A stretch of DNA of 26,932 bases, taken from JAHEME01 sp034435035 (GTDB taxonomy: Bacteria; Chloroflexota; Anaerolineae; Aggregatilineales; UBA3940). The stretch covers positions 1 through 26,932 of the forward strand of contig DAOTXW010000045.1 of NCBI GenBank assembly GCA_034435035.1, written 5' to 3'. Of this stretch, positions 5,537 to 12,555 are shown in pieces. A program made the position numbers and the translations under genes. A model generated the notes under the pieces. That model worked only from the letters and a program-made list of their open reading frames with translations, had not been told where the DNA came from and did no database searches. How positions within the stretch are numbered: position 1 is the stretch's first letter; each line of letters opens with the position of its first letter.

Positions 5537-7771
5537 TCACTCGTAGCGCAGCGCCTCCACCGGCTGCAGACGGGTGGCTCGCAGGGCCGGGTACAGCCCA
5601 CCGATCAGCCCCAGCCCCAGCGCGATCCCCAGCGCGCGCGCCAATACCGCCGCTGACCAGACCGGATCGAGGCTCGACATGAACTCGATCTGCCGGATCA
5701 GCCACTGGATGCCCAGTGCTACCCCGACCCCGGCAGCGCCGCCCAGCACACCCAGCCACAGCGACTCGCGCAGAATCAGGCTCAGGATCGCAAGGCGACG
5801 CCAGCCGAGAGCGCGCAGCACGCCGATCTCCCGGGTGCGCTCCAGCACGGCCATCAGCATGGTGTTCATCATCCCCACGCCGCCGACGGCTACCGCCAGG
5901 ATCGAGATCCCGGCCAGCATCGCGCGTGTGTTCTCCATATCGGGCATCTCGTTGGCGAACTCGCCGCTCAGCGCGGCATGGACTTCGGGGTACTGAGCAT
6001 TGATCTTCTCAACCACGACCTGCGCCTGCCTCGGATCGTGCAGGTTGATCAGGAAGAAGGTCACCTTACCCGGCTTGCCGGTGAAGCCCTGGGCGTCGCG
6101 CAGGCTGACGATCCCACCCAGCTCCACCCACCCGATGCTGGACTCGTAGATACCCACCACCCGGAAGCGTGAAGGGCCCAGTGTGATCGAGTCCCCTACC
6201 CCCAGCCCGGTGGCCTCGGCCATCTGGCGGCCCAGCATGATCTGGCGGTTAGCGGTGAGGCGCTCGCCTTCCACCACGTTGAAGTCCTGAATGGCAGCCT
6301 CATGCGGGTTGTAACCCTGGATGACGAAGTAAGTCGTCTCCGGGTAGGCAAGGGCAGTGAAGGCAAGTCCGCTGACATTCTTGATCTCCGGCATGGCGAT
6401 GAGGCGCTCACCGATACGCTCGTCGATGAAGGCGTAGCCGGTATCCGAAGCGCCAGCCTGCCGCAGCACGATCTCCGCGCCGCTCACCAGGCTGGTCATC
6501 ATATTGACCATGCCAGCCATGAGCGAGTCCAGCGCCATGATCGCCCCGACGGTGATGGCGATGCCAGTCAGGGTCAGCAGGGAGCGCGCCTTGCGCCGCC
6601 AGAGGCCCTGCAGCGCCAGGCCGCCGACCGGCAGCCGACCGGCGCTCCCACCGGAGCCGCCTTCGTAGCGCAGCGCCTCGACGGGCTGCAGCCGCGCCGC
6701 CCGCCAGGCCGGATAGATCCCCCCGACCAGCCCCAGAACCAGCACCACGATCAGCGCCTCCACCAGCAGCCCGGGCCGCACTGAGGTGGCCGACGCGCCC
6801 ATGGCGGCCATCAGCCCGCTGGAGCCCAACAGGCTCAGCCAGCCCAGCGCCGCGCCCAGGAGCCCGCCCAGCAGGCTGACCATCAGCGACTCCGCCAGGA
6901 TCATGCTCAGCACGCGGCCGGCCTGCCAGCCCACCGCCCGCAGCACGCCGATTTCACGGGTGCGCTCGAAGACGCTCATCAGTTGAGCGTTCATCATCCC
7001 CACGCCGCCGATCACGATCGACAGGCCGGCCACAGCCCACATCATGCCCTGCAGGGACTCGCCCATCATCTGCTGATCGGCCAGCTCCTCAGAACGGCTC
7101 AGGCTCAGATCCGGCCACTTGCGGGCCACCCGGTTCTCCAGCCGCTCCTGGTCAGCGCCCGGCTCAAGCTGGATGTAGAACAGGCTGACCTGCCGCTGCA
7201 GGCCCAGCAGATTCTGGGCGTCCTCCAGCCGGAGCACCGCCCCGCCTTCCTCGAAGGCGTCGCCGGTCTCATAGATGCCGACGACCCGGAAGCTGGAGTC
7301 GGTGAGCACCATGATGTCGCCCACCTCTTTGTGGAACGCCTCGGCGGCAGCCGATCCCAGCAGCAGAGGCCGCCCGGCCTGCTCCGCCGCTTCGCGGCTG
7401 TACAGGTCAACGCCGTCGATCAGCCGGTAGCGAGCCAGCGCAAAGCTGCCTTCCGGGTAGCCAAATACGAAGAAATACGGCGAGTCCTCGGCCTGCACCA
7501 CGCCCTGCAGCATTCCGCTGACCGCTGCGACCTCCGGCATGACGGCCAGTTCCGGGCCGATCGTCTCGTCCACCGCACTCAGGGTGATATCGACCATGTC
7601 CGGTTCACTCAGCGTCAGGTCGGCGTCGGCGCCGGTCAGCACCGCGCCGTAGCCGGCGGCCACGCCATCGGCCATCGCTCCCAGCGAGACGATAGCCGCC
7701 ACACCGATGGCAATGCCCAGGATGGTGAGCAGGGTACGGCCTTTACGTCGCAGCAGATTCTTGAAAATCAT
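5537..7771 (-). CDS. Double-length MacB/FtsX-family ABC permease (internal duplication)
   Basis: This 744-residue protein holds two complete MacB-type permease units in one chain. Unit 1 (about 1-370) and unit 2 (about 385-744) each begin with a basic patch and a membrane segment (RRKGRTLLTILGIAI; RRKARSLLTLTGIAI). Each then has a MacB_PCD periplasmic-type domain containing FRVVGIYE, and an FtsX domain with GGVGMMN, ERTREIGVLRA and three membrane segments. Each ends with ARLQPVEALRYE or TRLQPVEALRYE. A Gly/Ser linker joins them. MacB-type permeases normally act as dimers of four-helix chains, so this chain could supply the whole eight-helix pore for the ATPase at 3028-3858. It has its own promoter at 7887-7914 and a leader of about 110 nt. 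The substrate is unknown. Confidence 0.92.
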   Translation of the reverse strand: MIFKNLLRRKGRTLLTILGIAIGVAAIVSLGAMADGVAAGYGAVLTGADADLTLSEPDMVDITLSAVDETIGPELAVMPEVAAVSGMLQGVVQAEDSPYFFVFGYPEGSFALARYRLIDGVDLYSREAAEQAGRPLLLGSAAAEAFHKEVGDIMVLTDSSFRVVGIYETGDAFEEGGAVLRLEDAQNLLGLQRQVSLFYIQLEPGADQERLENRVARKWPDLSLSRSEELADQQMMGESLQGMMWAVAGLSIVIGGVGMMNAQLMSVFERTREIGVLRAVGWQAGRVLSMILAESLMVSLLGGLLGAALGWLSLLGSSGLMAAMGASATSVRPGLLVEALIVVLVLGLVGGIYPAWRAARLQPVEALRYEGGSGGSAGRLPVGGLALQGLWRRKARSLLTLTGIAITVGAIMALDSLMAGMVNMMTSLVSGAEIVLRQAGASDTGYAFIDERIGERLIAMPEIKNVSGLAFTALAYPETTYFVIQGYNPHEAAIQDFNVVEGERLTANRQIMLGRQMAEATGLGVGDSITLGPSRFRVVGIYESSIGWVELGGIVSLRDAQGFTGKPGKVTFFLINLHDPRQAQVVVEKINAQYPEVHAALSGEFANEMPDMENTRAMLAGISILAVAVGGVGMMNTMLMAVLERTREIGVLRALGWRRLAILSLILRESLWLGVLGGAAGVGVALGIQWLIRQIEFMSSLDPVWSAAVLARALGIALGLGLIGGLYPALRATRLQPVEALRYE

Positions 7772-7834
7772 GGCCAGACTCCGGATGGCAGTTGCCTCTG
7801 CTTATTATTGTACGCCAGTCTGCCATGCCAGCAG

Positions 7835-7850
7835 GGTGACTTTCGTCACC
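7835..7850 (-). promoter_or_regulatory. GAAA-tetraloop hairpin in the permease leader
   Basis: In the minus-strand transcript GGTGAC and GTCACC form a 6-bp stem closed by a GAAA (GNRA) loop, about 30 nt after the predicted start and 64 nt before the permease ATG. It may stabilise the leader. It has no T-tract and is not a terminator. Confidence 0.35.
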
Positions 7851-7883
7851 GAAGGAACATGATTATGCGCGGCGTAATCTATT

Positions 7884-7899
7884 TTTAGTATATCCTAAA
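7884..7899. promoter_or_regulatory. Short palindrome over the permease -10 box
   Basis: TTTAG (7884-7888) and CTAAA (7895-7899) form an inverted repeat around TATATC, overlapping the minus-strand -10 TATACT. It is placed for repression of the permease gene. Its sequence is not convincingly the same as the 5453-5478 operator, so a different regulator or chance is possible. Confidence 0.35.
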
Positions 7900-7914
7900 T
7901 ATGAATCCTGTCAA
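7887..7914 (-). promoter_or_regulatory. Promoter of the double permease gene
   Basis: On the minus strand TTGACA (7914-7909), a 16-bp spacer and TATACT (7892-7887) form a strong sigma-70-type promoter. A second possible -10, TACAAT at 7812-7807, is nearer the gene but lacks a -35. Confidence 0.7.
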
Positions 7915-7934
7915 CCCCCTGCCCCCCGCCGGGG

Positions 7935-7940
7935 TATAAT
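7935..7940 (+). promoter_or_regulatory. -10 box for the nucleoside kinase gene
   Basis: A perfect TATAAT lies 30 nt before the kinase ATG. No -35 of quality is present 16-18 bp upstream. It is divergent from the permease promoter, whose -35 is only about 20 bp away, so the two may interfere with each other. Confidence 0.5.
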
Positions 7941-7969
7941 GGGAGAATATTCACTCTGAGGGCCGGATC

Positions 7970-9772
7970 ATGAGCCGCACTGCCGTAACCGCCGCTGCCG
8001 TAACCGCCGATACCCCCCGCGCCGACGCCCAGATCACCATGCCGGACGGCTCAACCTGGAGTGCGCCGGTCGGCACGCCGCTGGAAGTCTACTTCCGCGC
8101 TGCCTGCCCGGAGCTGGTGCCGCCCGTCCGCCCCGCCGGCGCGGATGGCCGCCGCTCGGTGATGGCAGCGCTGGTGGATGGCAACCTGCGCGAGCTGACC
8201 TTCCCGATCACCCGCGATGTGGTGGTGACTCCGGTGCTGCTGACGGACAGTGACGGCCACCGCATCTATCGGCGGGCATTGTCGTTTTTGCTGGTCGTTG
8301 CCGCCGAAGAGTTGTTCCCGGAGCGCAAGATCACCATCGACCATTCGCTGCCATTTGGCGGCTTCTACTGCGCGGTGGTTTACGGCGACCCGTTCACGCC
8401 AGAGGAACTGGCGCAGATCAAGGCTCGGATGCAGGCCATCATCGACGCAGATGCGCCCATTGTTCGGCGCGAGATCCCGCTGGACGAGGCCATCGCCATC
8501 TTCCGTGGGCGCGGCGATGAAGACAAGCTGCGCCTGATGCAGAACCGCGCTAAGGACTACCTGGTGTTGTACGAGCTGCGCGGTGTGCTGGATTACTTCT
8601 ACGGCTACATGGTGCCCAGCACCGGCTACCTGACCGTCTTTGACCTCACGCACGATGGCGACGGTTTCATCCTGAACTATCCGCAGCGCAGCGACCCGGA
8701 GCGCTGCCAGCCGCCGGTGGCGCTGCCCAAGCTGCGCGAGGTCTTCCACAAAGCCGGCAGATGGAACCGGCTGCTGGGGCTGGAGGATATCGGAGCGCTC
8801 AACGCGGCGATCCGGGCCGGCCGCGCCCGCGAGATCATCCTGGCCGCCGAGGCGCTGCATGAAAGCAGCGTGGCCGACATCGCCGATCTGATCGTGGCCC
8901 GGCCGTCTGTACGGGTTGTGCTGCTGGCCGGGCCCTCCTCTTCGGGCAAGACCACCAGCAGCAAGCGGCTGGCCGTCCAGCTGATGGCGCACGGCCTGAA
9001 GCCATATACCCTGGGCATCGATAACTACTTCGTCGATCGAGAACACACGCCCCGCGACGCCTCCGGTGCGCTGGATTTTGAACATTTGCACGCAGTCGAT
9101 ATCGACCTGTTCAACGAACAGCTGCTGGCGCTGATGGAGTGCGACCGCGAGGTCGAGCTGCCGCACTACAACTTCAAGACCGGCCGGCGCGAGCCGGGCG
9201 ACCGGGTGCAGCTGACGCCGGAGCACATCCTGATCGTAGAAGGCATCCACGGGCTGAATCCAGAACTGGTGCATCACGTGCCGGCGGAAAAAGTCTTCCG
9301 GCTGTACGTTTCCTGCCTGACCCAGCTCAACATCGACCGGCACAACCGCATCCCCACCACCGATGTGCGCCTGCTGCGCCGCATCGTGCGCGATTCGTGG
9401 TCGCGCGGCTACTCGGCGGCGGAGACGCTCTCCCGCTGGCCGAGCGTGCGCGACGGCGAGCGGCGCTGGATCTTCCCCTTCCAGGAAAACGCCGATGCCA
9501 ACTTCAACACGGCGCTGGTCTATGAGCTGGCGGTGCTGCGCCCGCTGGCCGAGCCGCTGCTGCGGCAGGTGGACCCCGGCTCGCCCCACTATGTCGAGGT
9601 CAAGCGGCTGCTGGCCTTCCTGGCGTGGGTTCACCCGCTGAACAACCTGGATCTGGTGCCGGACAACTCGCTGCTGCGCGAGTTCGTCGGCGGCAGCATC
9701 CTGGATGATTATGTGCCCGGCAAGCCCGATCCGGAGAACTGGGTGCGCAATGGTAACGGTCGGCGGCTGTAG
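7970..9772 (+). CDS. Nucleoside kinase with TGS/ThrRS-like N-terminal domains and a uridine kinase domain
   Basis: This 600-residue protein has the layout of bacterial uridine-kinase-like nucleoside kinases fused to threonyl-tRNA-synthetase-like modules. Residues about 20-90 resemble a TGS domain (ITMPDGSTWSAPVGTPLEVY). Residues about 110-180 contain the ThrRS second-additional-domain-like IDHSLPFGGFYC. The C-terminal P-loop kinase has Walker A GPSSSGKT at 321-328, then LGIDNYFVDREHTPRD, a PRK/Udk substrate segment, and the beta-strand ILIVEGIHGLNP. It should phosphorylate a nucleoside with ATP or GTP in the cytoplasm; uridine or cytidine are likely but not proven. The start at 7970 has a GAGGG box and the TATAAT 30 nt upstream. 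A hairpin follows the stop. Confidence 0.88.
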   Translation: MSRTAVTAAAVTADTPRADAQITMPDGSTWSAPVGTPLEVYFRAACPELVPPVRPAGADGRRSVMAALVDGNLRELTFPITRDVVVTPVLLTDSDGHRIYRRALSFLLVVAAEELFPERKITIDHSLPFGGFYCAVVYGDPFTPEELAQIKARMQAIIDADAPIVRREIPLDEAIAIFRGRGDEDKLRLMQNRAKDYLVLYELRGVLDYFYGYMVPSTGYLTVFDLTHDGDGFILNYPQRSDPERCQPPVALPKLREVFHKAGRWNRLLGLEDIGALNAAIRAGRAREIILAAEALHESSVADIADLIVARPSVRVVLLAGPSSSGKTTSSKRLAVQLMAHGLKPYTLGIDNYFVDREHTPRDASGALDFEHLHAVDIDLFNEQLLALMECDREVELPHYNFKTGRREPGDRVQLTPEHILIVEGIHGLNPELVHHVPAEKVFRLYVSCLTQLNIDRHNRIPTTDVRLLRRIVRDSWSRGYSAAETLSRWPSVRDGERRWIFPFQENADANFNTALVYELAVLRPLAEPLLRQVDPGSPHYVEVKRLLAFLAWVHPLNNLDLVPDNSLLREFVGGSILDDYVPGKPDPENWVRNGNGRRL

Positions 9773-9799
9773 CCCTCTTCCTGCAGCCGAGGATCACGC

Positions 9800-9829
9800 G
9801 GCAGGGCGCGGCGGGGGCTGCGCCCTGCC
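9800..9829 (+). terminator. GC hairpin after the nucleoside kinase gene
   Basis: GGCAGGGCGC (9800-9809) pairs perfectly with GCGCCCTGCC (9820-9829) over a 10-nt loop. The following TGATTCTG is only weakly T-rich, so termination may be partial and the protease gene may be co-transcribed. Confidence 0.5.
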
Positions 9830-9925
9830 TGATTCTGATGCGCTTCTTACGCGCCTCACCGGCTGTAGCGGTACACTCTGAACTGACGGAGTCTTGACTG
9901 GTCACTCAACGGAGGGCGTCTGCGT

Positions 9926-11047
9926 ATGGTAGGTGGTAAGGGGCTGCATCTTGGCCGCTATTTCTCCATCCCGGTCTATCTGGACTGGTCCTGGTTCCTG
10001 GTCCTCGTCCTGGCGATCTGGTCGCTGGCGACCGGCTACTTCCCGAATGAGTATCCGGACTGGCCCGCCGGGCTGTACTGGGTGATTGCGCTGATCACCG
10101 CGCTGCTGCTGTTCGGCAGCGTGCTGCTGCACGAGTTCGGCCATGCGCTGATGGCCCGCCGCTTCGGCATCGAGACCCGGCATATCACGCTGTTCATCTT
10201 CGGGGGTGTGGCGATGCTCGACAGCGAGTCGCGCACGGCCCGCGCCGAGTTCTGGATCGCCATCATCGGCCCGATCGTCAGCGCGGTTACAGCGGGGGTC
10301 TGCTTCATCCTGTGGCCGGCAACCTCGCCGCTGGCTCAGCCGGTGGGCGCGCTGTTTGAATACCTGGCCTTCATCAATCTGTCGCTGGCAGCCTTCAACC
10401 TGATCCCCGGCTTTCCGCTGGACGGCGGGCGCGTGCTGCGGGCGATCCTCTGGGCGGCTTCAGGCAGCATGAGCCGCGCCACGCAGATCGCGGTGCAGGT
10501 CGGGCGGCTGGTGGCCTTCAGCTTCATCGCCTTCGGCGTGTGGCGGATGCTCAACGGCGAATTCGCCAATGGGCTGTGGCTGGGCTTCATCGGCTGGTTC
10601 CTGAAGAACGCCGCCGACTCGCAGCTGCAGGCGCAGATGGTGCGCAGCATGCTCAGCAACTACACGGTGCGCCAGGCCATGAGCCGCGACTGGGTGAGCG
10701 TGCCGCCGACTACCAGCCTGCAGGCGCTGGTCGATACGCAGTTCCTCTCGCTGGGGCGGCGCAGCGTGGTGGTGGAGGACGCCGGCCAGGTCAGCGGGTT
10801 GCTGACGGTTCACAACATCCGGGACATCCCGCGCGAGAAGTGGGGTTCGACCACCGTGCTGCAGGCGATGGCCCCGGAGGACTGCTGCGAGCGCGTCACG
10901 CCGGAGACCGGCCTGTGGGAGGCGCTGGAGAAGATGGATGGCAGCGGCTACAACCAGCTGCTGGTGATGTCGGATAGTCGGATGGTCGGGATGCTGAGCC
11001 GGGGCGATGTGATCAGCTTCCTGCGGGTGGTGCAGGAGCTGGGCTGA
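9926..11047 (+). CDS. Site-2 protease (M50) with C-terminal CBS pair
   Basis: This 373-residue intramembrane zinc metalloprotease has the M50 motif HEFGH at 69-73 (His69, Glu70, His73) within a membrane segment. A second motif, NLIPGFPLDGGR, supplies the third ligand Asp166. About six hydrophobic segments occupy residues 15-230. A CBS domain pair (about 245-373) starts at VRQAMSRDWVSVPPTTSLQAL. This matches the Rv2625c/SpoIVFB-like branch, which cleaves membrane-bound substrates; CBS domains usually sense adenine nucleotides. The ATG at 9926 has GGAGGG about 10 nt upstream. The target is unknown. A neighbouring anti-sigma factor, the commonest substrate type, is not present here. Confidence 0.92.
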   Translation: MVGGKGLHLGRYFSIPVYLDWSWFLVLVLAIWSLATGYFPNEYPDWPAGLYWVIALITALLLFGSVLLHEFGHALMARRFGIETRHITLFIFGGVAMLDSESRTARAEFWIAIIGPIVSAVTAGVCFILWPATSPLAQPVGALFEYLAFINLSLAAFNLIPGFPLDGGRVLRAILWAASGSMSRATQIAVQVGRLVAFSFIAFGVWRMLNGEFANGLWLGFIGWFLKNAADSQLQAQMVRSMLSNYTVRQAMSRDWVSVPPTTSLQALVDTQFLSLGRRSVVVEDAGQVSGLLTVHNIRDIPREKWGSTTVLQAMAPEDCCERVTPETGLWEALEKMDGSGYNQLLVMSDSRMVGMLSRGDVISFLRVVQELG

Positions 11048-11061
11048 GCGTGGCGCTCCAC

Positions 11062-11093
11062 GGGCGGGCCGCTGCCGGGAATGCGGCCCGCCC
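11062..11093 (+). terminator. GC hairpin after the site-2 protease gene
   Basis: GGGCGGGCCGC (11062-11072) pairs perfectly with GCGGCCCGCCC (11083-11093). No T-tract follows. It may terminate weakly or protect the 3' end of the mRNA. Confidence 0.5.
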
Positions 11094-11118
11094 GGCCATC
11101 CCACAAATTCTACTTGAT

Positions 11119-11147
11119 TTGTCCAAATTAGGCGCCTGCCGTATGAT
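11119..11147 (+). promoter_or_regulatory. Candidate promoter of the membrane-anchored protein gene
   Basis: TTGTCC (11119-11124), a 17-bp spacer and TATGAT (11142-11147) lie 42 nt before the start codon. The -10 is good and the -35 matches 4 of 6. Confidence 0.5.
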
Positions 11148-11189
11148 GAGCCTGCCATGGCGTTGCGGCCGGATCAGGGAGGTGCGCCG

Positions 11190-11783
11190 ATGGACGAGTT
11201 CACGCAGACTTTGCTGTGTGTGTGCTGCAGCGCGATCGGCCTGATCGCGGTGGGGGTGGTCGTCGCCGCCCTCGCGCTGGGCAGCCGGAGCAGAGGAACC
11301 ACCGCCCACGCGTTTCTGGCTGCCGCTGACACGCTGGGACTGAACGCCGAATCCTCCCGGCTGGGCGGGCCGCGCCTGGCCGGCCACATCGAGAAACGCC
11401 CTGTGAAGGTCACCACCGGAGGGCACAGCCGCAACGCAGTTCCCGGGACGCATTACCAGGTTATGTTAGAGCACGCGGCTATTCCGCGCTTCATGGTGAC
11501 CCACCGGGGGTTGGTCAGCGAACCGGGTGGGACATCCATCGCCAGCGGGGATGCCGACTTCGACGCCGTCTACGGCGTCTCCTGTCTGGATCGCACTGTC
11601 GGTGCGGCGCTGATCGCTGACTCGGCCGTGCGCGAGGCCATCAAAGCGGCGGGGCCGGAGACTATCATCATTGAGCGCACCGAGGTTTACATCAAAGACC
11701 GGGACACGGCCCCGCCCCCCGAGCGCATGCGCCAGATGCTGGAGCTGGCCACGCTGCTGGCTGCCCGCGCCGAGGCGCTGTAG
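11190..11783 (+). CDS. Membrane-anchored protein of unknown function, 197 aa
   Basis: I do not recognise the family. Residues about 7-31 (LLCVCCSAIGLIAVGVVVAA within them) form one hydrophobic segment near the N terminus, so the protein is an N-terminally anchored membrane protein. The soluble part begins AHAFLAAADTLGLNAE, contains beta-rich stretches (HYQVMLEHAAIPRFMVTHRG), and ends in an amphipathic helix MRQMLELATLLAARAEAL. The layout suggests a small sensor-like or scaffold domain, but no catalytic motif is visible. I start at 11190, where AGGGAGG lies 7 nt upstream; the frame to 11157 adds 11 residues without a better site. A decayed paralogue follows 21 nt after the stop. Confidence 0.65.
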   Translation: MDEFTQTLLCVCCSAIGLIAVGVVVAALALGSRSRGTTAHAFLAAADTLGLNAESSRLGGPRLAGHIEKRPVKVTTGGHSRNAVPGTHYQVMLEHAAIPRFMVTHRGLVSEPGGTSIASGDADFDAVYGVSCLDRTVGAALIADSAVREAIKAAGPETIIIERTEVYIKDRDTAPPPERMRQMLELATLLAARAEAL

Positions 11784-11804
11784 CGCCGTCCGCCAGGGAG
11801 AGCC

Positions 11805-12247
11805 ATTAACCACTTCACGGATACTGTGCTGGTGTGCGGATGCCTGCTGACCATGATGCTCGCTCCCGTGGTGGCTATTGCCGGCGGCATCATGCTGGCC
11901 CATGCGCGTTACGCAGTCTTCACGCCGCCTTTCCGGGCGGCGCAGGCTGCCACGGGCCTTTCGTTCCGGGTGCTGAGCCTGGGCATGCCGCTGCGGGACG
12001 GCACCTTTGATAGCCCGAATTCGCGGCAGCGCTGTTCGGGGAGGCGGGCCTGCGCGGGTGCCTTGCGGCTTCCGGGGTGTACAGTGTGCTCAACACGGAC
12101 GGGCAGTCGGTCAGTCTGCTGGACCATGAGACGTCGCCCGGCCCGGATCACGTGCGGGAAGTGCTGGCGTTGGGGTCGGCGCTGGCTGCGCGTGCGGAGT
12201 CGCTGGGGTCGGCGGCTGAGGATCGGGCAGGGGCAGGGCCGGAGTAA
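11805..12247 (+). pseudogene. Decayed paralogue of the preceding membrane-anchored protein
   Basis: Two frames together cover a shortened copy of the gene just upstream. From 11805 the translation reads INHFTDTVLVCGCLLTMMLA, aligning with the start MDEFTQTLLCVCC of the neighbour. The codon at 11805 is ATT rather than ATG, although AGGGAGAG sits upstream. This frame holds the membrane segment and then AAQAATGLSFRV. After about 12013 homology moves to another frame: AAALFGEAGLRGCLAASGVY and DHVREVLALGSALAARAESL, matching AALIADSAVREAIKAAG and the C-terminal LAARAEAL of the neighbour, to TAA at 12247. About 65 codons of the middle are missing. An internal deletion with a frameshift explains this. 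A product from GTG 11826 in the first frame would have a nonsense tail. Confidence 0.65.
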
Positions 12248-12252
12248 CAAAA

Positions 12253-12284
12253 AGGCGGGTCGCCCTCCCGGTAGCGGCCCGCCT
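12253..12284 (-). terminator. Intrinsic terminator facing the minus strand
   Basis: AGGCGGGTCGC (12253-12263) pairs with GCGGCCCGCCT (12274-12284), with one G-U pair. On the minus strand the stem is followed by TTTTGTTAC, so it is built to stop leftward transcription. On the plus strand it is a hairpin without a T-tract after the pseudogene. No minus-strand gene lies to its right. Confidence 0.55.
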
Positions 12285-12431
12285 GACGCCCGCCACCGGT
12301 CGATAACCTCATCGTGCCGATGGCGCTCCCCGTGAAGCAACGGATAGCGGCAGCTTGCTGCCACAACCGTCAAGCACTGCCCCGGAAGTGCGCCCGGCGC
12401 GCGGGTCATCCCTAACCTGCCTGCCAGTATA

Positions 12432-12447
12432 GCTCACAAATGTGAGC
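12432..12447. promoter_or_regulatory. Palindromic site upstream of the GH116 gene
   Basis: GCTCACA and TGTGAGC are perfect 7-bp arms around AA. The 16-bp site lies about 110 nt upstream of the GH116 start, in a 308-nt gene-free gap, and looks like a dimeric regulator site. A candidate -10 (TATGAT, 12512-12517) lies further down with no good -35. The rest of the gap holds the hairpins at 12253 and 12464. Confidence 0.45.
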
Positions 12448-12463
12448 GGCGCAATGGCCCCGC

Positions 12464-12489
12464 AGCGTCGAGCCGCCCGCTGCGACGCT
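12464..12489 (+). terminator. Stem-loop with T-rich tail before the GH116 gene
   Basis: AGCGTCG (12464-12470) pairs with CGACGCT (12483-12489), followed by TTCCGTTTCC. It could be a weak terminator for the upstream unit or a leader hairpin of the GH116 transcript. Confidence 0.35.
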
Positions 12490-12555
12490 TTCCGTTTCCC
12501 TCTCCGGCGAGTATGATCCAGGTGTTCTGTGATCCCCATCTGAGGAGCTGCCTCC

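Noticed and set aside
8051..9634. 527-codon open frame on the minus strand opposite the nucleoside kinase
   Set aside because: It is antisense to a gene with clear motifs, has His/Arg/Gln-rich composition typical of a GC-rich shadow, and has no ribosome-binding site or family motif.
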